From positions 41,354,001-41,418,000 of the forward strand of contig JAZHRO010000039.1 of NCBI GenBank assembly GCA_037157565.1: a stretch of DNA of 64,000 nt, read 5' to 3'. This DNA comes from Thalassia testudinum. Its lineage: Eukaryota > Streptophyta > Magnoliopsida > Alismatales > Hydrocharitaceae. How positions within the stretch are numbered: position 1 is the first letter of the stretch; the number at the start of each line of letters is the position of its first letter. The notes under the pieces are model-generated. The model worked only from the letters and a program-made list of their open reading frames with translations. It was not told the origin of the DNA and made no database searches. Below are positions 1-10,600 of the stretch, piece after piece. The translations under genes and the position numbers were made by a program.

Positions 1-185
1 TGCATCACAGTGGTAGGCATTGACACACACAATATGGTCATTCTCATCAACCAACATAGCTGCTGCAGATGATTGAGACAGCTGCATCAACCAAAATCTT
101 AGGCTTTCCATATATCCCCATTGGAAATTCATTAGGATTTATTTGGCTCTGTTGATAGCTCTGCACACACAAAGTCTTATCCTGG
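1..185 (-). pseudogene. possible LINE RNase H remnant at window edge
   Basis: On the minus strand two adjacent reading frames give ILVDAAVS and then QSSAAAMLVDENDHIVCVN. This resembles the start of the RNase H domain that ends many plant L1-type LINE ORFs (NVDAA...GxGA..RD..G pattern). A frameshift separates the two pieces and the sequence runs off the window, so this is at best a broken fragment. It could also be an exon of an unrelated gene. Confidence 0.3.
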
Positions 186-1333
186 AAGTAAGTTGACCGT
201 AGTGGGTTAGGGGTTTGGGGGAGTTAGCTCCCCTTTCTCGTTTACAATCCAGCAATATTTATTTACTTATTTCTCATTCTTCCATCTTGATTTTATACAT
301 ATTCTTGCATCCAATTGCTGTTGGGTATTCATGTGATACTTAAGCTGATGCATATGTTCCATCAAAAAGATGATCATTATACAAATGTCTCCATAAACAT
401 TCAATATCACATATACGTCCTTGTGTGCATTGCTTAATATACAAATATCATTCCCTTAGCATGATTTCCATTATCGACTTATGCATGAATTATCCTTCAC
501 TTATCTCAGGACATCACCCATTTTAAAGTCCACAAAAGCTCCAAAATGCACTTAAGATATAAAAAGATAAATGTTACCTTGAATCTGGATATATAATGTC
601 TCAAAGTCTCAACATCAATTGGCATGTTGCTATATATGCACATTTTTGTGTCGACGTCAGTTCGCTCCAAAATTGCACGTAGGTTGGATTAGATCGAGCT
701 TGACCTAACTCATAATCCAACTTAATATTTATAATTAAAAAATTTTTCAATTCAATCCAACTCATAAATCTAAGTCATGTTGGACTAAGTTATTGATTAT
801 CAAACTATAAGACTTCTACTTATATATATTTCCCATTTGATAACAAAAAAAAAAAAATTAAACCCATAACACAACCATCCAAGTCACAACAAAGCAAAGA
901 AAAAGTAGCGAATTTTCAACCAAAAAAAAAAGAAAACAAACAATTTAAAGCTTATAACAAAAAGAGTGTTGTGTTTGGACCATCATAGAAGGAAGATTAA
1001 GAGGAAATAGTAAAATTTAATGGACTTTTAATCTCTAATTAGAATGATCTACTTAGTATAATGTCATTTAATTACAAGCAATGGAAAAATATTAGTTTTT
1101 TATTCACGAGCTATGGAAGTGTAAAAGTCAATTTCTATTGGAGTACAAAGTCAATCATATGAAAGTCTAATATGATTTTTAATTGGTGCAACTTAGTTTT
1201 CTATCAGTAGAAAACTAATACATCGCCCATTACAAAATTCATCGCTCGTTGTATTTTGATTTTAGACTAGTGAAAAAAAGAAACATCGATCGAAAATTAA
1301 AACACACTGCACGTAGCAAAATGTATTGCTTGA

Positions 1334-2012
1334 TGCATTTCGATTTTCAATCGGTATCTTAAATTTGATTTATTTGAATATATATTATTTCGTATTTTTG
1401 TAGAAATATATTTAATATTGGTCTCTAATAAAAGAACACAAGATGAGGAGGTTGATTTTAAAGATGTAATTTGAAACGGACATACGTATTAAACAATGCG
1501 TAAGAAAAATGAAATAGGAGAAAAAATATTAGAGAGAAAGAGTTCAAGAGAGAGAGAGAGTAATGGAGAGAGAGATGAGAGAGAGGGATGTAGAGAATAA
1601 TGTAGGAAAATGAAAAAAAATAATACTATAGTGTGGTAAACAGTGCATCACAGACTATTTTCTCACACCAAATTTATAGATTTATATATTATTCGGTGCA
1701 TTTTGATTTCGAATCAGTAACTTATATTGGATTTATTTTATATGTATTATTTTATATTTTTGTAAAAGTATATTCAATATTGATCTCTAATGAAAGAGTA
1801 CAAGATGAGAAGGTCGATGGTAAAGACAATTTGAAATAGATGTACAAACTAAATAGTGTTCAAAAAATATGAAGTAAGAGAAAAAAATGAGAGAGAAAAC
1901 TCATGAGAGAAAGAGTAATAGAGAGAGATGAGAGAGGGACACAAAGAATACCGTAGGAAAATGAAAAAAAAAATGTTACAGTGTGTTGAACATTGAATCA
2001 TAAATTATTTCG
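1334..2012 (+). repeat. diverged tandem duplication, period ~363 bp
   Basis: Two consecutive copies share the same order of landmarks: TGCATTT(C/T)GATTT, a TATTATTT(C/T)(G/A)TATTTTTGTA stretch, GATCTCTAAT-like text, an AAGATGAG(G/A)AGGT block, GAGAGA tracts, and TAGGAAAATGAAAAAAA near the end. Unit 1 runs about 1334-1664 and unit 2 about 1697-2012. A third partial copy is visible near 2886-2990. No coding content is apparent. Confidence 0.6.
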
Positions 2013-2519
2013 TGAATCTATAGATTTATATATTTGGATTTTCAACAAATAATATATTTACAAAAAAGGTAGATATTAAAGATTTTATATAAGTTGTTGG
2101 TTGGGTCAGAGAACAATACAATTTGATCCAATCTAACCTCCATTTTAACGGGCCAACCAAAATATAATTGAACCTTGATCATTGAAACTCTTAAGAGGTT
2201 TGGTAGGAAAATTGTTAGGAGGAATAATGATTAGAAGTAAAAGAAACGAATAAATTTAAGGGTTTTAATGTTTGATTGAATTTGTTGTATTGTCAAAGAA
2301 ATTACAAAGTTTTATTTTGCTTAGAGTATTTATTGGTGGAATAAATTAGTAAAATAAGAAAAAAATTAGTTGAAAAGAGGAGGTATGCGAAATTAACATG
2401 TATAATTGGATAATTCTACGGGGGGATGAAATTATAAAAATATGAAATCTCACCCTAATTCTAGAATGGCCCAATTTAATAAAAATTAATAGTAAATAAG
2501 AAATTAACTAGTTTTTATT

Positions 2520-2900
2520 CTCGAGTGAAGAAATTAAAATATATTGCATGTAACTCTATCGCTTAAAAAATTAAAGTAACAAAATATAAATAGAAAAAAA
2601 TATCGATGGCAAATTAAAATACACTACAAGTAAAACTTAATCGCTCAAAAAATTAAGGTAAAGAAACATGATGGAGAAAAATATACTTATTGTAAATCAA
2701 ACTCTATCGTTCAAGAAAGTAAAGAAATGCAAGTGGAAAAGAAAGTATCGATTGAAAATTAAAATATATCGTATATTGTAAAAATATAGTACTTATGGAA
2801 AATAAAAATACATCAATTAAAAATTAAAATACACCGCATAAATTGGTAGAGGAAAAAGTATTGATTGAAAATTAAAATACACCGTATATCTAATTTAGTT
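2520..2900 (+). repeat. short interspersed motif GAAAATTAAAATACACC
   Basis: Variants of this motif occur near 2614, 2749, 2813 and 2857, and an earlier one near 1288, each followed by a G/C-containing word (GC, GT). Spacing is irregular. It may be the remains of an older tandem array or of several copies of one small transposon. Confidence 0.4.
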
Positions 2901-3849
2901 ATATATTATTTTATATTTTCATAGAAATATATTTAATATTAATTTTTAATAAAAAAACAAAAGACAAGGGACCGATGACAAATACGAAATTCAAAGTGAA
3001 TATATATGATAAAGAATATGCAAGAGAAACAAAATAAAAGCAAAATAAAAATTGAAGCTACCGACAGTAAGATTGAAAGAGGGAAAAGAATTAGAAAACA
3101 AAAAAAAGGTAAAAGTTAGATTTAATAAATAAATAAATAAATAAATTGTGAGTGCCACATTGACACTCAAAGTCAAACACATACACCAATATATCTATTG
3201 AAAGGATAATTTTCTTAATCAAACACCTTAGGATTAGATCATTACAATTAGGGTGGAGTATTAAGCCTAATCTAATTAAACTTAACCTAAATTATTAAGA
3301 TTTGATTTTTTTTTTTTTTGAATTTTAGGTGAAGTCGAAGGTTCAAAAATTTCATAACCAAGGGCCTATTTTTTTGATCTCTAGTTTGGATTGGGTTAGG
3401 TCCAAAAATTAACTTTATATATATATATTTAAATATAAGTGATTTAGGTATTATTCTACAAAATTAAGTTTGAATTTCTTCTTTTTTGTAAAAATTATAT
3501 GAATTTCTCTTACATGTATTTTGGATTTTTTTTAATAAAGATTAAATTTAAAAATTAATATAGGCTTTTTTTTTTGGTTATAATCCTTTATAATTTTATG
3601 ATTTAATTATTTTTATTACTTATCTTCTAATATTTTACAAAATCGGAAGTTAACGATTCTATAGATTACAAACAACCAATAAATAGACGTTTTTCGGGCC
3701 GTTGGGTCTAATCCGTGTTTTAATGGGTCGTGGCTCGATCCAACCTGAAGTTAAATGAGTCATAAAGATCCAACTCACAGATAATTAGGATTCGAATAGG
3801 ACCGGAATTTTTTGAGCCGCATTATGGAATGGGTTCCACCCTGATTACA

Positions 3850-4409
3850 ACCCCATGCAAGGAGAGAAACGAAACCGTCGACTCCCCCTCCCCGCCTCAG
3901 CACATCTCATCTTAGCGTGCCTCCCCCGCGGGCACCACCGCGCCCGGCTCACGTTACAACCCCTCCCCTGTTAACGTGGCGCGTGATCGACATGTCAGCA
4001 CTCGGGCGAGCGAAAAAGGAGCCGTGATAGAGAGAGAGAGAGAACCTGCGTCTTCTCCTTCCCTTCGGTCCTCCTTCCTCCGACCCCCTCCCTTCTCCTG
4101 TGCCCATAGGCAAAAATTCCCCAAAAATCTCCACCGGAATCCCCATTGCCGACCCCCTACCATTGATGTTCTCGTTTCCTTTCTCCTCATCGCCCACGAG
4201 CACCGCCAACTCGCCGCCCCAGGGGATCCCCCACCTCGATCCCAACCCCCTCCACCTGCCCCGGTCGCGGAGATCGCGAGCCGCAATGCCGATCTCCCCC
4301 TCTTCCCCGGAGGAGAACCGGCACTGACGGATCGTAGGAGGAAGCATCCAGTCCACCGGATCTCCGAGGGAAGAAGAAGAAGGAAATAGATTAGATTAGA
4401 TTGGATTGG
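3850..4409 (+). promoter_or_regulatory. GC-rich proximal promoter and 5' leader of the PP2C gene
   Basis: Base composition changes sharply from AT-rich to C-rich near 3850 and remains so up to the phosphatase ATG at 4410. The stretch has CT/CCTCC-rich text typical of plant leaders, a GA run (4028-4044), and upstream ATGs at 4166 and 4286. No clear TATA box was located, so the transcription start is not fixed. Confidence 0.5.
4166..4327 (+). CDS. possible upstream ORF (53 codons) in the PP2C leader
   Basis: ATG at 4166 opens a frame ending at the TGA at 4325-4327, 82 bases before the phosphatase ATG. A second in-frame ATG at 4286 would give a 13-codon version (MPISPSSPEENRH). It is proline- and serine-rich and matches no family I recognise. 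If transcribed it could reduce translation of the main ORF. Translation is only inferred from position. Confidence 0.25.
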   Translation: MFSFPFSSSPTSTANSPPQGIPHLDPNPLHLPRSRRSRAAMPISPSSPEENRH

Positions 4410-4634
4410 ATGTCGGGGAGGTCGACGGTTGGGGGAAGGAGCAGCGGGGGAGGGGAGAGGGCGGTGCCTCTGGCGGTGCTTCTGAAGAGGGAGGTGACCG
4501 GGGAGAAGTTGGAGAGGCCGGACGTGCTCCACGGGCAGGCCAACCAGAGCAAGAAGGGAGAGGACTTCACCTTCCTCAAGACCGACTGCCAGCGCGTCCC
4601 CTGCGACGACTCCTCCACCTTCTCCGTCTTTGTG
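4410..4634 (+). CDS. PP2C exon 1
   Basis: Seventy-five codons from ATG to the donor GTATTC. A Gly/Ser/Arg-rich start is followed by VPLAVLLKRE, HGQANQSKKGEDF and FSVF. GC content is very high, as in many monocot first exons. The exon ends in phase 0, and reading on into the intron loses similarity at once. Confidence 0.88.
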
Positions 4635-7600
4635 GTATTCCATTCCGTTCCCTTCATTCATTCATTACCTTGATCTCTCTCTCTCTCTCTCTCTCTCTTC
4701 CAAGGGTGCAGGGAGAGAAATGTGTTTGCTTGAGGAATTTTGTGAGGAGTAGAGATGACCGGCGAGTGATCCGCATCGGCGGAGTCCATGAGTTTGGGAG
4801 ACTTTGCTTCTTCTTTTGTTTCACCCTCTTTCCTCTATTTCTCGAGGAAACAGTGAAGGAATGCGGTTTGCTAGATTTGGTGATCGTGTTGTCTTAAGCG
4901 ATTGGGAAGAGGAATGCTTGTCACGGTTCGTTATGTAGCGGAACGAAGGACGTGAGAGTAAGACTTGGTTGAGTTTGGATTCCTTCACCTTCTCGACCCC
5001 TGAAAGAAGGCATGGTTGTAGTTGATTTGGTGATGGGAGGGAAAAGGATGGAGGAGTCTTTGATAGGTTCGTTATGGCATGGAACGGGGAGACGTAGAAC
5101 TGATTGTCCCGAATTGATGTCCATTGGTTTCGTTGATGTTTTCTTGGTAAAAGCTACATGGTTTTTCCTTGTGAATGTGGAGATGGTGTTGAGTACCTGT
5201 GGGCACTTGTTCTTTGAAGCTTGTTCGTGTCCCCATTTAGGAGCCTTTTCAGCAGAATGTTTCTAGACTGAAGAGCCCTTCCAAGTGTAGAATGGAACTC
5301 GGAAGGGATCTTCTTGGCTTCTTTGACTCATTTTATTGAGGATCATAGTTTTCCTTTCTTTTTCTTTTTTCTTTTTTCTTTTTTCTTTTTTGATTTTTCA
5401 CAAGCGGAAGTCTATTACTCCGAACCAAGCATACAAGTGACTTGAATGAGATATGGACTCTCGGTAGATTGGACTGTGGCTAACCACTCTTCGTTTTCCA
5501 CCTTCGAATTGGTCAAAGTGGACTATAAATGTTGGAAAATGAGTGACAATATTGCTCTGTTTATTGCTCTCCTTGTTGTGGGGTATCCTTCATTTTTTTT
5601 AATTATTGGGCAAAGAGGGAAGGACCAAGCTGTAACGAAGAGGAAGCAAGCAAGAAAAGTCATGGACAAGGCGCCAAGTCAAAGAGCTTCAACGTTTTGG
5701 ACAAGTGGATGGAGTTGTTGGACGAGCTCAACATTGCTAACTTGCATTCATTGTGGTTAAAAACTTCTTTGGAAGCAAAAGTCTGCCTAAGCAACCTTTG
5801 CCCTATGCCCCTTAGCTTCATTACGTGGGCTCCAGAGTCACATTTCCTCAAGACCACCTCCACCACCTTCTCAAAGGAGGATGAATACATCATGGCTAAG
5901 GTGTGAGGGCTCAATTGGGGAAGCAAAGCAATTCGTCAATCCTCAAAAACATAAGCAACCAAAGTAATAACGAAATTTGCCTATTTCTATTTCTCGAGAT
6001 AATCTGTATTGATTTAATGAAAGCTAAGGGCCCAAGATGCTGATGGAGCACCCCGAATAATGTACGTCATCTTCGTTTGATTTGTTCTTCTGCCATTTCT
6101 TCTAAAAGCAAAATCAAGTCAAATACTGACGGTCATGAAGGCTTGTCATTCCTTGTACCCTTTATCCAACAAGATCAGATACTAAGAACCATTATCTTGG
6201 TGATGTTGGAGGGGAAATGGAAGTATGTATTGACTAGGATAAGTATTGCAAAATGAGATTAGCTCATGATTCTCCAAGGTTGTAAGTATTTGCATTGCTA
6301 CTTTGCTATCAAGTTGATTGAGATGTTAATTCAATTGAGATGGAGAATGGAGAACAAAATATGATATTTTACACTTTGGTTGGCAACTCAGTTCTGAATA
6401 TTTCACTAGCTTGCTTGTTTTGAGTAAATAATTACTTGGTGGTTGTTTTGAGGGGCATGATCTCTCGTAACATTTAAATAAACATAGTGAAATTTTATCG
6501 CAAAAGCTTATAATTTTTTAATGTATATCGAGAATAGAGTTGATACTTTGAGAGGAGAATGACGCTGTTGAGAGATTAGAATAACTTGTTTCTTTTTGAA
6601 ACCCCAATCCTTATTATACAAAGGATTGGTTGGGAAAATTTTTCTGACATGTTTATCTGGGAATAAGAAAAAGAGATAAAATGTATGATGGGATGAGTAA
6701 CGATAAAGTATACCTTGCAAGATTCCTTAACTTGGAGCACATATATGTAATTTTTTTGGTATAGCAACATTCAATCTCAACATGTTTTGTTTGCTTATGA
6801 AATATTGCATTGTTAGTAATGATGACAACTCCTACAGGATGCATAGGGTAAATGTTTAGATCCATAAGGAGAGATCTTAGCCACGTTAGCTTGATAATGA
6901 TTTGAGCCCATAGATCTGTATTCTAACTTTGCACTTGATCTAGATACAACCATCTACTTCTTGATTCACTGTGTAATTAGATTTCCACGGATAAAGGCAC
7001 AAAATCCAGCAATTGATTTCTTGTTAACTGGTTAGAATTGAAGAACTTTTCCTACTAAGAACTTAAGGATATTTGAGGACTATCATGGTAACATCTTGGT
7101 GTGTCTTTGTGGATTTCTTCATAGTTTGACTTATCTTCCAAAGATGAAAGGAGATGTCAAGCCTGCAATATTGACATGTGGAAGCTTCCCTATTAGAACT
7201 CAGTCCTTCTTAGTGTCAACTAGATCTATGGATTGGTCATACAAGTTCATCTTACAATGTATTGGAATAAATGTTGGTTAGCTCCCAAGATGCCACTTTC
7301 CTGCAATAGATGTGTAGCATGGTTCTGCTTCTACTATAAAAGAACAAATCTCTTTGCTTCTGGTAATGTCAATGTGATACATTCACAATATCATGGATCT
7401 AGTCAAGATATGATTTTGACAACGAAGACCTAAAAAAGTGATGATCTTCCAAATAGGTAACCTTGAGCTAGCAACAAGTAGAGAAGGACCTTCAACCTTG
7501 TAGAGTGATACAAAATCTAAGGTAAATATAGGTTGTTGCATAGGTTCCCTCATTTACCCCTTTTTGTGATTTATATTGATTAAAGATAAATAGGTTACAG

Positions 7601-10600
7601 GGCTCCAAGACTAATTAGATTACTAGATTCAACCCATTTATAATTTTATACATAAAAGTCGTTTCCTTATTCATCCCCTTTCTTTTATATCGACTCTAAG
7701 ATCAATTGAATCATTACATTCTGAAGGCATTGGCGCATTATGGAAGTGACAGGGGTTAATTTAAAACAACTTTTCACATGAAAGAACCCCAAATCTAATT
7801 AAATCGAAGCAATTACAAGGAAAACCATTGGGAAGTCGATTCAATTGCATGAGATAGAGACTATACCTCCATGATTAAATACCAGGATTCTAATAGTAGT
7901 GTATTCACACATGTAGACCATGTCTAACTTGAAGGCTCCATATCATAACCGTCCACCATCATCACGAAGGTCCTGACCATCAGGCATAATTGGTTCTGTT
8001 GAACTTAACCATGGGACCAAAAAATGGGTTCTTGTAGACCCCATGTCAGTCACCTCCAATTTCACCTTTGAAGAATCCAATGAGGTCATCTCATAGGTGA
8101 ACTGGAGCCTCCAATGAGCAGAAAAAATGTCTGAAGATCAACTAGGTCATGAAAACGGAAAAAATATTACAATTTCACAACTATAAAAAAGAACCTGGAA
8201 TGGTCAAAAGAAACCTGGAATGGCAGCCTGCCAACAAATGGTTCGTCATCGGTGGTCAAGCAAGCTGCTGTGGCCACTGGAGGTCAACTTTCAGCCAGCG
8301 GCGGCCTTCAGCAGCTGGCTGGGGCCAGTGGCAGTGGCACTGCTGTCGGTGGAGGCTCGCATGTGTTAGGTGGTGCCCAGATTTGGGTCAGAAAGGGAGA
8401 TGGGAGCAAGTTTTCCCTTTGTTAACAAGGAAAAATAAGGTGCTTTTTTTTGGTGCACAGACGTTGTTCCCTTTTTATTTATTAAGTTCTAGGACCGTTG
8501 CTCTGATAGGAAGTTAGAAGTAGACTTGCTTAGTCTTGCAGACTAGAGGTGATCTCTGTATACAGAGAGCACACAAGTACAAAATAGGAATAAGAGCACA
8601 CAAATAGGCAACCTGTAAATGGGAATATAGAAAAGATATCTCAAAGAATTTGAGAGGATCTCAGAGAATATAAGAATATTTTGTATATGTTCAACATTGA
8701 GAGTTGGAGTATATTGGAGACAATGTTGTTATATAAGTTTCTCACTGAACATCTGTGCATTGTAGTAGTGAACTGACTGAGAGCAGGGTAACCTGTGAAC
8801 AACCCACAACTAAATTCAGCCAAAATATTTATTTGAAATTTAGTATCTAAATATACAATTGGATAATATTGATGACAAAGTGTCTTGCAGGACTATCAAC
8901 TATGACAATGAGTACTCTTCAACTATTTTAACTGCCAAATTGGAAGTACTGTTTTACCATTTGGAGAGGAGTAGGATAAAAAGTGTCTTTTGTTTGAAGG
9001 TGTCTTGATTTGTTTCAGGGTTATAATCTAGGTTGTTGCATTTTTAATATGCTTGCCATGCTAAGGAATGCTTAAGAAACTACTACAAAAGGGGGGAAGG
9101 AGCTAGTTCTGTTTTTTTATCTCAGACCATTGCATCCCAATGATAATGTGGAAATCTGGTCTTGATGCTACCATCGTAAAGAGTGGAAATCAAAGGTCCA
9201 ATGTCAGGCCGTTTTCTAGTGATGGAACCAAGCTATTCGCAGTTTATCCCATTTTGGTGTATTTGCAAGAAGAATGCGTTTGCTTTTTGAGTGAAGTATC
9301 TTCTGAGAATCTGGTGTCAAATTCTGACTTATTTGCTGTTTCACAACTTGTCAACATTAAGTGATTTTCCTGATGGTCATAAAAAATCTAGACCCTAACT
9401 GTTTTACAGAACACCAGTCCTACCAAGCAGCTAGTAATTTTTTTCCCCACCTAGTATTCTCCAAGTTTCTGCTTATAATTTTGTTGGAGAGAATAGAGTC
9501 TTATTCTTGTTATTGAAATAAGAAACCCTAACCCACATTATATAGAGGGTTGGGTTAGAAAAATTATATAAGAGATCCAACAAGAATAGGAAGCTAATAA
9601 ACATGAATAGGAAACCAACAAACAAGAATAAGAACATAACTAGGACTCGTAAACACACTAAAAATAGACTAACCCAAACAAAGTAGGTCTTTTTATTAAT
9701 TAATCCTAATACTCAAAACTCTCTCTCAAGTTGAAGCATGTAAAACATCCAACCTGTTACAGGAAACCAAATTGGATTACCTCTGACCCTACCCCCCCCC
9801 AAATGTAGATATCCTGAGGAGCAAGTGGCAGATCAGAGGGGTAGCAGACAGTAGAGGCAGACAACTAGTAGTAGGGTGAGAGACGATCCCAAGCAGTAGT
9901 AGATAGACGGGATACTATCCCAAGCGGCAACAGTAGCAGTTGTAGATAGATGGGGGACGATCCCAAGTAGCAACATCATTAGTAGTAGTAGTACTAGTAG
10001 TAGGGATGGGAGAAAAGAGCCTTGCTTAGATCCCTCACTAGTCATCAACTTCTACAGAGAAGCCAAATGCTAGATCGGTAGTCTCAACAAATTGGTCCTG
10101 AGTAGCAGTAGGAGCAAGGGCTGTAGCCATGGCAGCAGTAGAGGATGAGAGATCGCAGACACTCCAACTTCGCAGGGGTGAACTATACTATGGGTTGGTC
10201 TGACCCAGTCTTAAGAGTAGGAGTCTTTGTGCCCAAGTGAGCTTTTCGAACTATTCCTAGCATCTCCCGAACGGATCGTTCATTCTCTTGCAGTGAATGT
10301 AGGGGGAGTAGGTTCGGCCACGACCACCATGTCCACTACTATGGCCACCAACGTGACCACCCCACCCTTCAGAGTCAACAATGGCGAAGGTGTCAGGAAT
10401 TGTAGCAAGAGCCATAGTCGATGAGACATTTGCATCAATCTTTTGAAGATGGCTGTAGACTATCTCCAGGTCCGATATCTCATTAGAGGACAGAAGTTGG
10501 CCCTTGGCCAACTGTTAGCGAGGGCCGAATTCGTCAAGGAACCTATATGCCTACCACTTAGCCCTTTATGTAGTTTGGGCATCACAACAAGGAGGCTGGA

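Larger units (their letters stand above)
186..3849. other. AT-rich intergenic DNA, no gene seen
   Basis: About 3.7 kb with frequent A and T runs, purine-rich GAGAGA stretches and no open frame resembling a known protein. It contains a diverged tandem duplication (1334-2012) and a recurring short motif (2520-2900). Near 3660-3840 GGGTC/GACCC-rich text resembles the interior of the small hAT-type element at 22458-22860, but no matching ends were identified. Confidence 0.6.
6580..8825 (-). mobile_element. heavily decayed copia retrotransposon remnant
   Basis: Minus-strand pieces occur in the correct order for a Ty1/copia element. On the right are a possible LTR (about 8507-8825) and a primer-binding-site-like GTTGCTCTGATAGG (8493-8506, complementary sense CCTATCAGAGCAAC). 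Next come the start of gag (about 7945-8105) and, to the left, the end of RNase H (6653-6865). The middle is unreadable, no second LTR was found, and no target duplication was identified. Confidence 0.5.

Noticed and set aside
4391..4657. 88-codon minus-strand open frame over PP2C exon 1
   Set aside because: Antisense shadow of a GC-rich conserved exon; no independent motif.
3954..4661. 235-codon minus-strand open frame across the PP2C leader and exon 1
   Set aside because: Arises from the GC-rich, stop-poor antisense strand; it ignores the conserved sense exon and has low-complexity Gly/Arg/Leu text.
5446..5926. Overlapping open frames in intron 1 as an extra exon or nested gene
   Set aside because: No recognised domain on either strand and no splice support; exon 1 to exon 2 joins precisely without them.
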